DNA from: Verrucomicrobiaceae bacterium UBA1938
Lineage (GTDB): Bacteria > Verrucomicrobiota > Verrucomicrobiia > Verrucomicrobiales > Verrucomicrobiaceae
NCBI GenBank assembly: GCA_002336895.1
Contig: DDFC01000011.1
Span: 111,481 to 175,480 of the forward strand
Reading direction: 5' to 3'
Length of the DNA stretch: 64,000 nucleotides
In this document: positions 17,529 through 25,634 of the stretch, one piece after another
Position numbering within the stretch: the first letter of the stretch is position 1
Layout of the letters: every line of letters starts with the position of its first letter
Position numbers and translations under genes: made by a program
Notes under the pieces: model-generated
What the model was told of the DNA's origin: nothing
Database searches by the model: none
What the model saw: only the letters and a program-made list of their open reading frames with translations

Positions 17529-18893
17529 TTAGAAATTCAGAAAGCTGCTTGGTTTCTCGGCGTTGCCGTTGGCTGTTTTGGGTGCAGAAGACTTCCCGCC
17601 TTCCCCCTTCTTCTTCAGCTCTTTCCACCCTGGTGGGATCTCATGATCTGCCGGAAAATCCACGACCTTGCCTTGGTCGTTTACGACTTTCACCGTTGCA
17701 GCCTTCGCCGCATGCGGCTCATACGTCCAGCCGCTCTTGCCAAACTGGGCCTTCACCCCCTTGGTCGCCATATCCTGAATATGACGCGAGATGTCATCAT
17801 GCGTCGGTGCCTTGGGCTTCTCTTGATGCTGCGGCAGTGTGCCCATAGGTCTCCCGTCGGCATGAGGAATCACATAGTCAGTGCCCGGCACTGGGATGGT
17901 TCCCACCGTCGGCACTCGCGTACGATCTTGCTCCTGCTGCTGCCGCACACGTTCGGCCTCCATCGCATCCGCCCCCTGTTTCAGGCCAAACATCGTCATC
18001 TGCTGCTGCCAGTGCTGGTCAGCCTGATGCTGCCTTGCCTCCTGCTCGGCATTCCACATCTGATACCGGTCCATTCGTTCCTGCTGATTGCGCGCATCGG
18101 CGGCTTGCTGGTGCAGCCCAAACATTTCCTTCTGCTGCTCAAAATTCCGCTCGTCACGCCCACGCGCAAATTCCATGCCCTGCTGCTGCTGCTTCAAACC
18201 CAGCCTCACACCAGCCATCTCTGCCGCCCCTCGCATGTCTCCATTCGCTACTGCGTCTCGCTCCGCTTGTTCGATTCTTCTCTCCGGGTGTTCTCGCATC
18301 GACCGGCCCACCTGACGAGCGGCACGGTTCGACAAACTATTTGCTCCGAAAGGCTCCAACTGCAGCCTCTGCCAGTCGCTCAGAGGCTTGTCTGGAGCGT
18401 TGGTACGCGGATCTTGGGCATAATTGTTTATCCGCCCGTCCAGATTAATAAAATCATTGCTCCGGTTCATCGGACTCTGCCCGATAACTGAACCCTCCAC
18501 CGGCACTGCACCCATGTCTGGCCTTGTTGGATCGATGGGCTTAAGCCTTGGCATGGGGGTCGGCATTGGATCCAGCCCCGGCGCAAACTGCGGCCGTTGT
18601 ACAGACCCCGGTCCAGGTGCCATTTGTGGCCGCTGCACGCTATCAGGCCATGGCCCCATCGGGCGCAATCCCTTCTCAGATCCGGGCGGGCTGGCAGGCA
18701 GCGTCTCATTGCCAGAGCCGCCTCCCCCGGTGCTGCCAGTCGTGCTCGGCATCATTCCAGGGGTTCTAGGGCCAGGAGCCATCTGCCCGCCTGTCATCGG
18801 GGAGCCTGACAATCCAGCCGCATCTTCAAACATCGGCCTTTGCGTAGCCCACATCTTTTTCAGCGATTCACCATCATCATCTGGCTTTGCCAT
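17529..18893 (-). CDS. Late-operon protein, Pro/Gly-rich head and Gln-rich coiled coil
   Basis: 454 aa, unrecognised. Residues ~30-130 are Pro/Gly/Met-rich with a repeated QRPQxAPG motif. Residues ~190-325 are charged and glutamine-rich, predicted helical (LKQQQQGMEFARG, HWQQQMTMFGLKQ). The C-terminus is lysine-rich. The start has a good Shine-Dalgarno sequence (GGAGG ending 8 nt upstream). The stop lies 4 nt before the giant protein's start, so the two are probably made together; an internal virion or ejection partner is inferred. Confidence 0.65.
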   Translation of the reverse strand: MAKPDDDGESLKKMWATQRPMFEDAAGLSGSPMTGGQMAPGPRTPGMMPSTTGSTGGGGSGNETLPASPPGSEKGLRPMGPWPDSVQRPQMAPGPGSVQRPQFAPGLDPMPTPMPRLKPIDPTRPDMGAVPVEGSVIGQSPMNRSNDFINLDGRINNYAQDPRTNAPDKPLSDWQRLQLEPFGANSLSNRAARQVGRSMREHPERRIEQAERDAVANGDMRGAAEMAGVRLGLKQQQQGMEFARGRDERNFEQQKEMFGLHQQAADARNQQERMDRYQMWNAEQEARQHQADQHWQQQMTMFGLKQGADAMEAERVRQQQEQDRTRVPTVGTIPVPGTDYVIPHADGRPMGTLPQHQEKPKAPTHDDISRHIQDMATKGVKAQFGKSGWTYEPHAAKAATVKVVNDQGKVVDFPADHEIPPGWKELKKKGEGGKSSAPKTANGNAEKPSSFLNF

Positions 18894-18912
18894 AAAATAA
18901 GTCCTCCAGTTA

Positions 18913-20010
18913 TTAGTTGCTCAAGTACTCCACACTGCCTGCTTCCTGCAGCGCTTTGACAAGCACCGCCTCCGCCACCCCGTCATGTTCCGCTGGAGGC
19001 AGGTAGCTCGCTGGGCGGAAATAATGATGTCTCCCCCCTTGGTTCAGGCTGAAATGATCAAATCCAGCCAGGTTTACCACTCTTACCCCATGCCTCTCCA
19101 GCAGCCAGTTCAGCAGCACAAGGCCTGTCGAGGGAATAAGCTTTGTCCGTTGTTCCATTGGCAGCTTTGATGCTGCATAGACACGGGCTTTGATCTCGTC
19201 ATAGAACGCCACCGGCACCCGCCACACCTCACGCGGATCATACCAGCCAGGAGCACCAGTTGAGCCGTGCAGGTACACGATCCGCTCCGGCTGCTCTGCT
19301 TTCACTCGCTGGGCGTTCTCACCGTAGCAGCTCCACAAGGTGGTCTTCTTGCCGCAGTCCGCCTCGAACCCTTGCGTAACATAATCATTGAACCTCACCA
19401 CTTCATCAAAGGTGTCGATCTTAGCCCCGAGTCCCGAGCCATTGAGAGACGGCCCGTTGCCCACCATCAGGCAGCTGCCATTGATCAGCCTCAAATCTTG
19501 CTGAGGACGTTGAATGAACCATGTCGCATACCCTCCCGGTTCATCAAGCACTTGCACCTTCAGCCCTCTCGCCCCCGCAAAGTAGTTCACAGCCTTGTAT
19601 GTCTTGGGCCATTTTTGCAGGTCATAATCATGTCCGGCCATCGCCCCTCCTCGCTTCACCTTTGACCACCACTGTTCCAGCGTCTTGCCTTCATCCTGGC
19701 CGGTGTGCGCGTAGCCATCGATATACACGACGTCGCAGCTGTCATCAGGCATGTGCCGAGCCGCATTTTCAAACGTGCACTTCTGCAGCCTTGCCCGATC
19801 ACGCCACGCCTGCAGCTTGGCTCTCGCCCGCTTTTCCTCCTCGGCATCATGATGATCGCTCCACCGGTCGATGCCGTGGTACTCAAGATCATTCCAGCAT
19901 GTAAGCAGCTCCGCCGCAAACTTTCCCGCTGCGACGCCGAGCTCAACAAACAAACCTCCCTTTGGGACCAGTGCCCCTAGTTTTGCACGGTTGGAAATAG
20001 TCTGCATCAT
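18913..20010 (-). CDS. SAM methyltransferase fused to a GT29 sialyltransferase-like domain
   Basis: 365 aa. N-terminal class I methyltransferase: SAM-binding FVELGVAAGKF (~21-31), acidic YHGIDRW (~44-50), VVYIDGYAHTGQDEG (~94-108) and GGAMAGHDY (~121-129). The C-terminal domain carries sialylmotif-like GNGPSLNGSGLG (~184-195), VVRFNDY (~204-210), STGLVLLNWLL (~294-304), AGFDHF (~315-320) and HHYFR (~328-332). These match bacterial/viral GT29-like enzymes. The start at 20010 overlaps the upstream stop (ATGA), which indicates translational coupling. Location in a late structural operon suggests glycan modification of virion or host surface. The fusion is the odd feature; acceptor and donor are unknown. 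Confidence 0.75.
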   Translation of the reverse strand: MMQTISNRAKLGALVPKGGLFVELGVAAGKFAAELLTCWNDLEYHGIDRWSDHHDAEEEKRARAKLQAWRDRARLQKCTFENAARHMPDDSCDVVYIDGYAHTGQDEGKTLEQWWSKVKRGGAMAGHDYDLQKWPKTYKAVNYFAGARGLKVQVLDEPGGYATWFIQRPQQDLRLINGSCLMVGNGPSLNGSGLGAKIDTFDEVVRFNDYVTQGFEADCGKKTTLWSCYGENAQRVKAEQPERIVYLHGSTGAPGWYDPREVWRVPVAFYDEIKARVYAASKLPMEQRTKLIPSTGLVLLNWLLERHGVRVVNLAGFDHFSLNQGGRHHYFRPASYLPPAEHDGVAEAVLVKALQEAGSVEYLSN

Positions 20011-20426
20011 GGTGGAGGCGGGCTGCAAGGTGGTGGACTGCACGGCGGAGCACTGCACGGTGGTGCGCTGCAACTCGGCGGTGTGCTGCAACTCGGCGGC
20101 GTGCTGCTGCTCGGCATCACACTGCTGCTCGGCATCACACTGCTGCTCGGCATCACACTGCTTACGAGTCCGCTGCTTGGAGAAAGACTGATACCCGGAC
20201 CTGTAGGATTCGAAGGAGATGCCGGCAGCGGTGCCGTCAGGCCACTGCTTGGTCTAGCCTGCCAGCTCTCATTCTTCGCCATGTCGACCGCAGGCGCTTT
20301 AACCACCATCACATTGCCACCGGCATAGTTATAGCCAGTCATCCCGGAGCCTATGAGCCTTGGGTTTGCCCTCGGATCAAACTTCATCCGGTCAAAAGGA
20401 TTATTTCTTGTTTGGATGGGTGTCAT
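20007..20426 (-). CDS. Late-operon protein with low-complexity Ser/Pro/Cys tail
   Basis: 139 aa. The first ~55 residues look folded (NPFDRMKFDPRANPRL, then GYNYAGGNVMVVKAP). The rest is low complexity: three copies of SSVMPS followed by PPSCS/PPCS repeats ending PPPP. The DNA has three perfect 18-bp tandem units near 20105-20160. The stop overlaps the next gene's ATG by ATGA. The tail probably varies in length by slipped-strand events. Function unknown; a structural or linker protein is possible. Confidence 0.6.
   Translation of the reverse strand: MTPIQTRNNPFDRMKFDPRANPRLIGSGMTGYNYAGGNVMVVKAPAVDMAKNESWQARPSSGLTAPLPASPSNPTGPGISLSPSSGLVSSVMPSSSVMPSSSVMPSSSTPPSCSTPPSCSAPPCSAPPCSPPPCSPPPP
20100..20165. 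repeat. 18-bp in-frame tandem repeat
   Basis: Three consecutive copies of an 18-nt unit (CTGCTCGGCATCACACTG on the plus strand) inside the 139-aa gene. Each encodes a six-residue SSVMPS step on the minus strand. Degenerate units continue on the low-coordinate side. Unit length is a multiple of three, so copy-number change keeps the frame. Confidence 0.8.
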
Positions 20427-20427
20427 G

Positions 20428-21240
20428 CTAGGCGCTGTTTTTGATCTGCGCGACCTTTGGCGGCCAGACCGTAATCCTCACCGCCTGCCGCACTCCACGA
20501 ATTGTCTGCACACGTTCATCGCACACATGCTGCCTCCAGCCAACGTGGTTGGTGGCAGGAAAATCCTGCACCTGGTTTAATACGATAGGATGCTCAATCG
20601 TCCCTGCGTCAGACAAGACTGTGCCTTGCGATTGTGTCTCAGGAAATCGAATACGTGGGTGCAGACAGGTGATGCTGTCACTGCTGTTCCGCATGCTCCA
20701 GCTGACGGTGGTTGGCACCGGCACATCTGTCTTAAAGAACGTGTCAGGAAATTTACGCGGACTCAGAAAGACCTCCATCCTCATGCGGCACGCAAATAGA
20801 CCGCCTGGAAGTTTGTAAAAGCGTCCGAACAATCTCGGTATCTCCACGATCTTGCCCCCCACTTCCAAAGTAAGAGGCTGAGTTTTGTCCTCGATGAACC
20901 CCATTCGAAACAGCACCGGATGCCACTCGTGCAGCTCCACTGTGTTTTCTGTCCGGCTGAAAATCGGTGTCAGCAAGCCATCGTCACCACGGTCCTTCGT
21001 AAACCAAAACACATGCCATCCAGGCGGACCGTCCTCATCAACCACAAACACATGATTCTGGCACCACTGTTCAGTGCACCGTGCCCTCTGCGCATATGGA
21101 AACTGCTTGTACTTTGTCACCCCGGGAATCAGTGTTTTGTCACCTTTGATCGCACTCTTGGGCACACAGACTCTCAGGTCATACTCCCCGGGTGATTCAC
21201 TGGACCACGGTTCCACCGGCGATGGCTCAACATTTTCCAT
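20428..21240 (-). CDS. Late-operon protein of unknown function
   Basis: 270 aa, unrecognised. Mostly beta-type sequence with many aromatic residues and scattered cysteines (RCTEQWCQNHVF, GWHVFWFTKDRG, RFYKLPGG). No signal peptide or membrane segment. It lies 11 nt downstream of the 21252-21884 gene, and its stop is 1 nt before the next start at 20426. Position among virion genes suggests a minor structural protein. Confidence 0.6.
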   Translation of the reverse strand: MENVEPSPVEPWSSESPGEYDLRVCVPKSAIKGDKTLIPGVTKYKQFPYAQRARCTEQWCQNHVFVVDEDGPPGWHVFWFTKDRGDDGLLTPIFSRTENTVELHEWHPVLFRMGFIEDKTQPLTLEVGGKIVEIPRLFGRFYKLPGGLFACRMRMEVFLSPRKFPDTFFKTDVPVPTTVSWSMRNSSDSITCLHPRIRFPETQSQGTVLSDAGTIEHPIVLNQVQDFPATNHVGWRQHVCDERVQTIRGVRQAVRITVWPPKVAQIKNSA

Positions 21241-21251
21241 AAGTGTTCAGG

Positions 21252-21884
21252 TCACGAAACTCTCTGCGCCAGATGCATTCCCGGAAACACATGCACCCCG
21301 AGAATCGTCCCATCCTTGCAAATCAGGAAGTGCTGCGTCACATCACGGGTCTGAGTCCTCGGCGGCACATGCGCCAGGAGGTCATTCACTGCAGCGGTCA
21401 GTGTTCCAGTCATTTGCCCGGCCGTCCCACCACCGCTGAGGACAGAGACTTTCACAGGGTCGATGATATACACGCCAGCGCCATTCATACCCCCGCTGGT
21501 GCTGGGAGAATCAAGCCCGCCGCTGGTAATCTGGAACGAGGTTGATCCCCCAAAAATGTCTCGGTAGTGTTCGATGTGGATCTGCTTTACCACCTCGGCA
21601 TCAACGTACGCATGCGCGATAAGGATCAGCCCTGTCCCCGTAGCTGTGGCGGCTGAGGTCATGGTAAACGTCGTTTCGCTGTCAATGCTCAGCACAAGAG
21701 TGTTTGCTGGTATGCCTTTTGCCACCACCCTCATCCCAGGCCAGAGATTCTCCGTGCTCAGCACAATTGCCACATCATCACCTTCGGCGACTTGCAGCCC
21801 TGTCACACGCTGGGTTTCCATCACGTTGTTAAACGTGCTTACCAGCATCCCTCCCTGATCGGTGTTATAGCAATCGTAGATCAT
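21252..21884 (-). CDS. Putative phage structural protein
   Basis: 210 aa, unrecognised. A central beta-rich segment has Thr/Ser/Gly-rich strands (TTFTMTSAATATGTGLI), like small virion or fibre proteins. The C-terminal part (HFLICKDGTILGVHVFPG) is a compact beta unit. No signal peptide or transmembrane segment. Next upstream is the lysozyme gene, 37 nt away. Assigned to the virion by position only. Confidence 0.55.
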   Translation of the reverse strand: MIYDCYNTDQGGMLVSTFNNVMETQRVTGLQVAEGDDVAIVLSTENLWPGMRVVAKGIPANTLVLSIDSETTFTMTSAATATGTGLILIAHAYVDAEVVKQIHIEHYRDIFGGSTSFQITSGGLDSPSTSGGMNGAGVYIIDPVKVSVLSGGGTAGQMTGTLTAAVNDLLAHVPPRTQTRDVTQHFLICKDGTILGVHVFPGMHLAQRVS

Positions 21885-21921
21885 GATTATTGTTTTATTC
21901 GTGAAATGCGCCGCCAGAGCT

Positions 21922-22467
21922 TCAGCCCAGCAGCCCCTTCATCAGCGCCGCACACCCGCACTGTCTGCTAACAGCATTGGGGTCATACCCATGATCTTCA
22001 GTGTATTTCCCGCGCTGGTACTTATTCGTGAAACTCCACAGGTAAGGGCTCGGGACCCCGCGCTTGCGATAGCCCGCTCCATTGTAGTTCTCAAAGGACA
22101 CCAAAGCATTGCCAGGACTCCAGTCTGTCACCTTGTCAAACTTGTCATAAATCAGCGCATCAATGGCGGACTCCTCCCAGGTGAACGGGGGCTTGCCCGC
22201 GACAGGCCGCCCCTTGGGCTCTTGCACCGTGCGCGCCTTCAGCGAGTCTCCGTTGTGCAGGTGCTTTCCAAAGTTCAGCCCGCACTCCATCGAATGCAGG
22301 ATGCCAGGCACCCACCATGGCATGCCCTGAAACTTCGCAGCCAATGCTTCATACCGCTTCTGATTGTCACGGATGCGCGCCACTTCATTGGCTACGTCTC
22401 TTGCTCGTTCTGGACGGATTGTGCAGCTCGAAAACAGCTTGGCATAGTTCTCAGCGAGAGAGTTCAT
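21922..22467 (-). CDS. Phage lysozyme-family endolysin
   Basis: 181 aa. It matches a family of phage and bacterial lysozyme-like proteins: PWWVPGILHSMECGLNF (~50-66, Glu61 the likely catalytic acid), then LHNGDSLKARTVQ, PPFTWEESAIDAL, a YNGAGYRKRG substrate-cleft motif, SPYLWSF and DPNAVSRQCG near the C-terminus. It would cleave peptidoglycan glycan strands at lysis. No signal peptide, so release needs a holin; membrane proteins are encoded just upstream. The start overlaps the stop of the 43-aa lipoprotein gene (ATGA). Confidence 0.82.
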   Translation of the reverse strand: MNSLAENYAKLFSSCTIRPERARDVANEVARIRDNQKRYEALAAKFQGMPWWVPGILHSMECGLNFGKHLHNGDSLKARTVQEPKGRPVAGKPPFTWEESAIDALIYDKFDKVTDWSPGNALVSFENYNGAGYRKRGVPSPYLWSFTNKYQRGKYTEDHGYDPNAVSRQCGCAALMKGLLG

Positions 22468-22595
22468 GGCTTGCGATTAAATGACAGGTTCACTTCATCC
22501 ACAGCCCGTCGCTCCACCTCATCTCCACGCCACCAGTGCCAGTAGGCACAGCCGGACTGGAAAATCAGGCAGAGCATCACGAGCACCGTTCTCAT
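22464..22595 (-). CDS. Small lipoprotein, candidate outer-membrane spanin
   Basis: 43 aa, found by reading the gap between its neighbours. MRTVLVMLCLIFQSGC is a lipoprotein signal with lipobox FQSGC (Cys16). The mature part is a short Trp-rich and charged peptide (AYWHWWRGDEVERR). Both ends are locked by ATGA overlaps, with the 202-aa gene upstream and the endolysin gene downstream, strong evidence that it is translated. A tiny lipoprotein in a lysis cassette fits an o-spanin (Rz1-like); it lacks the usual proline-rich tail. Confidence 0.65.
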   Translation of the reverse strand: MRTVLVMLCLIFQSGCAYWHWWRGDEVERRAVDEVNLSFNRKP

Positions 22596-23200
22596 GGCGT
22601 CACACTCGGCACTGGGTTCTTGGGCAGCACAAACCGCTGCCCTGTCAGTTGCACATACTTTGTCTGCGCAGCCTCGATCACCCCGGCATATCCAGCGATC
22701 TGTCCGATCCTCAGAGACTCTTTGGCTAGATCATTATCGGGAGCCTGTGCTTTTAGTTCCGCGAGTTTCGCGCTTGCCTGCAGAATGATCTGCTGCAGGC
22801 CCAGTGTCTCAGTCGTCAGCAGCACCTGCTTTGCCAGCTGATCCGCAGTTTGAACCGTGGCCTGTCCAAAGGGGCTTGCCAGAAAGGCGCTGGTCGTAGC
22901 GCACGCGCTCAACATCACACAACAGCCCAGCAGCGCCAGCGCAGACACCTTGCTCAAATCGAAGGAACCGTTGCGTTTCCCGTCATCCAGGATGTCACAG
23001 AGGGTAATCAGGCCGTCCTTCAATGTGCTCACCAGAGCCACGCAGATTAGTGCCGGCACGACATACTTGGACGGCAGCATTTCAGGATTGAAGTAGCCAG
23101 TGGCTGCGCTTGCAGCAGCCAGGAGTTTGATTATAAAGGCAAGGCTCCGAATGGTTTTGGTTCTCATGTTCTTCGTTGGTTCGTGTTCGTGTTTGGGCAT
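22592..23200 (-). CDS. Holin-like membrane domain joined to a lipobox-type domain
   Basis: 202 aa (or 191 from the ATG at 23167). The N-terminal ~75 residues have hydrophobic segments (SLAFIIKLLAAASAATGYF, VVPALICVALVSTL) and LDDGKRNGSF, as in small phage holin-like proteins. Next is a third hydrophobic run ending in LSACATT (about residues 83-101), which by itself would be a perfect lipoprotein signal. The C-terminal half is helical and soluble. It looks like a holin and a lipoprotein run together in one frame; a start at an internal codon cannot be excluded. Overlaps the 43-aa gene by ATGA. Confidence 0.55.
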   Translation of the reverse strand: MPKHEHEPTKNMRTKTIRSLAFIIKLLAAASAATGYFNPEMLPSKYVVPALICVALVSTLKDGLITLCDILDDGKRNGSFDLSKVSALALLGCCVMLSACATTSAFLASPFGQATVQTADQLAKQVLLTTETLGLQQIILQASAKLAELKAQAPDNDLAKESLRIGQIAGYAGVIEAAQTKYVQLTGQRFVLPKNPVPSVTP

Positions 23201-23215
23201 TTGCCCGGTTAAAAA

Positions 23216-23446
23216 TCACTCCTCCTCCTTCGACATCGCCTTGATGTGCTCGGCCTGAGTCGTGATGATCAGGTTCCTCAGCTCTACGCGGTCCTTTTCG
23301 CAGCGCTCACTTGCAGCTTCCAAGGCAAGAATCCGTGCCTCATACTGATGGGCCAGCTTGCGGGCGATGATATAAACCGCCACCACCAGCAGCCCGGCAA
23401 AGCCGAACTGCTGCAGCAACGTGTCGAAAATTTTGGTGTCGTTCAT
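23216..23446 (-). CDS. Small membrane protein with coiled coil (spanin- or holin-like)
   Basis: 76 aa from the ATG at 23446; an in-frame upstream start adds 14 residues inside the sigma-like gene. One N-terminal transmembrane segment (FGFAGLLVVAVYIIARKLA) is followed by a charged coiled coil (about 35-75), the layout of an inner-membrane spanin or an antiholin. It sits at the head of the lysis genes. Confidence 0.6.
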   Translation of the reverse strand: MNDTKIFDTLLQQFGFAGLLVVAVYIIARKLAHQYEARILALEAASERCEKDRVELRNLIITTQAEHIKAMSKEEE

Positions 23447-23922
23447 GAAAGGAAATGTTCGAATCTTCTCCGCAGCCCCTTCTTCCACCGGCTCAGGCGC
23501 GTCCGTTCTCCGCCCGTCTGCCGTTTCGGAAAGAGGGCGTCCTCAGTCACCCCTGCCCGCTTCAACGCCGCTGCCAGCAATCTGCGGTCATGCAGCGTCT
23601 CCGGCGTCTCGCCGCCTGCCACATGCTGTGCACAGTCCAGCGTCACATGCATGCTCCCCCCGCCCCTCTGCTTGCACACCTTGGCCCGGTGCCGGTTCAC
23701 CAGATGCCAGTCCAGCTTGCGGCGCAGCCAGACACCCTGCTGTGCCCTGTCATACCCTCCCAGCGTTTCGTACTGGCCCGACTGCAGCAGCTTCAGAAAC
23801 AGCTCCTGCACAGCTTCGCACGCATCATCCGTCTGCTTGCCTCGCCTCAGCGCATGCCCCACCAGCATCTGCCAGTGCTCCCGGCAGACTTCCTCGTCGA
23901 TGCGTTGAGGGGTGGATTTCAT
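23443..23922 (-). CDS. Sigma-70 region 2-like factor encoded in the late operon
   Basis: 159 aa. HALRRGKQTDDACEAVQELF followed by WLRRKLDWHLVNRHRA resembles sigma region 2 (core-binding DDACEAVQELFLKLL and the basic helix with LVNRHR, about residues 20-85). The C-terminal part has R-rich helices (LLAAALKRAG, TRLSRWKKGLRRRF) that could serve as region 4, but no clear HTH is visible. The start overlaps the stop of the protease gene (ATGA). It could redirect RNA polymerase to late genes or act as an ECF-like regulator; a degenerate DNA-binding protein is the alternative. Confidence 0.55.
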   Translation of the reverse strand: MKSTPQRIDEEVCREHWQMLVGHALRRGKQTDDACEAVQELFLKLLQSGQYETLGGYDRAQQGVWLRRKLDWHLVNRHRAKVCKQRGGGSMHVTLDCAQHVAGGETPETLHDRRLLAAALKRAGVTEDALFPKRQTGGERTRLSRWKKGLRRRFEHFLS

Positions 23923-25631
23923 CAGAAGCTCGTGAATGCTGAGAGGTCGATGTCTGTCAGCGTGCTGTAGCCACCTCCCAGGCTCGTCATGGCGGCTTGC
24001 AGCGCCGTCCTGAAGGCCTGCACACTGGTCCCCTGCCCGGCCCCGCCAAAGGTCCACAGATTCAGCAGCACCAGCTGGTTGCCCACGATCAGACAAGAAG
24101 GGTTGCCGCTGTCACCTGACACGATGTCCTCGTAAAAGGCCCGTCTCTGCTGATCCGCTGGCACCGCATACACCGCACGGGCGCCTGGTGGATTCGTCAG
24201 CGTGCTCAGCTCACGCACCAGCAGCTTCTCCTCCTGGTCGGTTCCCACCGTGGGCAGAGGGCGCGTGGCCAGCGTGGGCAGGTAGCTCGCCCAGTTGTCA
24301 GGCAGCACTTTCGCAAAACCGATCCCAGACGGTACGTCCGAGTCCAGCACCCCCACTGTCATATCGGGGTAATAGTCCGCCGTCGTCGTCAAAGATTGCA
24401 TCGCCGTCAGTGTCCTCGTGACCACGGTGTTGTCGGCTTTCACGAACCGTATTGCGCATCCCACAGCCGGCAGATAGTGCGTTGCAAATACAACGTGCCT
24501 CGGAGAAATCAGAATCCCCGCAAAGTAGGCCCCGCCGCTGCTGTTCCAGGGGCTGATCGGTGTCAGATCCACACCCGCCGCCCAGCAGCTCGTATTGCGC
24601 ACATAAACCCCTCCCGCATGATCCTGCGCGCTGAAGATCGGCAGCGCTGCGCTCGCCGTCTTCCCTGCCAGCAGACCGTCCAAGTTCGTCTCCACTGCAT
24701 CCCTCAGGCTTCCCGCCGTCGTGCTCTGGTAGGTGTCCACAGTCGCACCCGTGGCCGTGCTCGTGGTGACATCTGCCGTGTAGATCGCCGTGGCCGTGGC
24801 CAGCTGCAGCGTCGCAGTCCCGTTGCTTACCCACGTCCAGCGGTAGGGGTCGGTCGCATGAGGAGCGATCACAGCCGGATTGCTGCTGGACCTCGCCACG
24901 CTGGTGGGCAGCACGTTGTGGCCGTTGGGCGTCCAGTTCCACACGTAGTCTGTCACCGTTGTTGCCCCCACGGAACGTGTGACTGTGACATCCTGCGTTG
25001 TCACCACACTGCTGCTCGCTTGTGCCAGCACTCTGGCCATGGGCGATGCAGCCCCGGTGTCCAAGGATTGAGCGTTCAAGCCTCCAACAGTGATCCCCGC
25101 CAAGGCATCTCCAACCTCATCGTCCAACTCCACCCCCAGGCGCATAAACATCCTCTTGTGTCGCTGCCCCTGCGCGAGGCAGACAGAGAGCACGAGGCCC
25201 GGATACACTTCGGAGCGGATGGCCGACCTTCCATCAAACCAGCGGCGCAAGCTCAAATCTCCCACCTCAGGCACATAAACAATCCCCTCCACGCCAGGAC
25301 GCGGGACATACTGCAGCGCCACATGCCAGCGGCCGTTGTAGCCATTGCTGGGCGGTTTCGTGAAGCTCGCAAATTCCCATTGGCCGATTGCAGGTCCCGT
25401 CCTGCGCACAAACGCCAGACGTGGCATGCTCGGGCTCTTGGCATCCGAGACATTCGGCCCCATGCCAGACAAGGCATACTCCATCAGGTTTGCCACCCCG
25501 TCATGGTCCGGATCTGCCGTGGCGGCTGCATCGTCTCCAGTCAGACCATACGAGGCTATCCAATCGGCATACGTGATGGCCTGCGCAGGAAGTGCACACA
25601 GCAGAAGAGCGATGATAAAGAGTCGTTTCAT
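23922..25631 (-). CDS. Secreted trypsin-like serine protease-domain protein
   Basis: 569 aa. Signal peptide MKRLFIIALLLCALPAQA, then a calcium-binding-like DPDHDGVANLMEYAL segment typical of verrucomicrobial/planctomycete exported proteins. A Thr/Ala-rich beta region (~200-320) follows, then a chymotrypsin fold. Catalytic triad candidates in order: His385 (VFATHYLP), Asp423 (YYPDMTVG) and Ser508 in SGDSGNP, with the oxyanion glycine. An exported protease is unusual between capsid/fibre and lysis genes. It may be a virion-associated depolymerase, or a lysogenic-conversion factor captured from a host. The 3-nt gap to the fibre-like gene argues for operon membership. Confidence 0.7.
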   Translation of the reverse strand: MKRLFIIALLLCALPAQAITYADWIASYGLTGDDAAATADPDHDGVANLMEYALSGMGPNVSDAKSPSMPRLAFVRRTGPAIGQWEFASFTKPPSNGYNGRWHVALQYVPRPGVEGIVYVPEVGDLSLRRWFDGRSAIRSEVYPGLVLSVCLAQGQRHKRMFMRLGVELDDEVGDALAGITVGGLNAQSLDTGAASPMARVLAQASSSVVTTQDVTVTRSVGATTVTDYVWNWTPNGHNVLPTSVARSSSNPAVIAPHATDPYRWTWVSNGTATLQLATATAIYTADVTTSTATGATVDTYQSTTAGSLRDAVETNLDGLLAGKTASAALPIFSAQDHAGGVYVRNTSCWAAGVDLTPISPWNSSGGAYFAGILISPRHVVFATHYLPAVGCAIRFVKADNTVVTRTLTAMQSLTTTADYYPDMTVGVLDSDVPSGIGFAKVLPDNWASYLPTLATRPLPTVGTDQEEKLLVRELSTLTNPPGARAVYAVPADQQRRAFYEDIVSGDSGNPSCLIVGNQLVLLNLWTFGGAGQGTSVQAFRTALQAAMTSLGGGYSTLTDIDLSAFTSF

Positions 25632-25634
25632 GAT

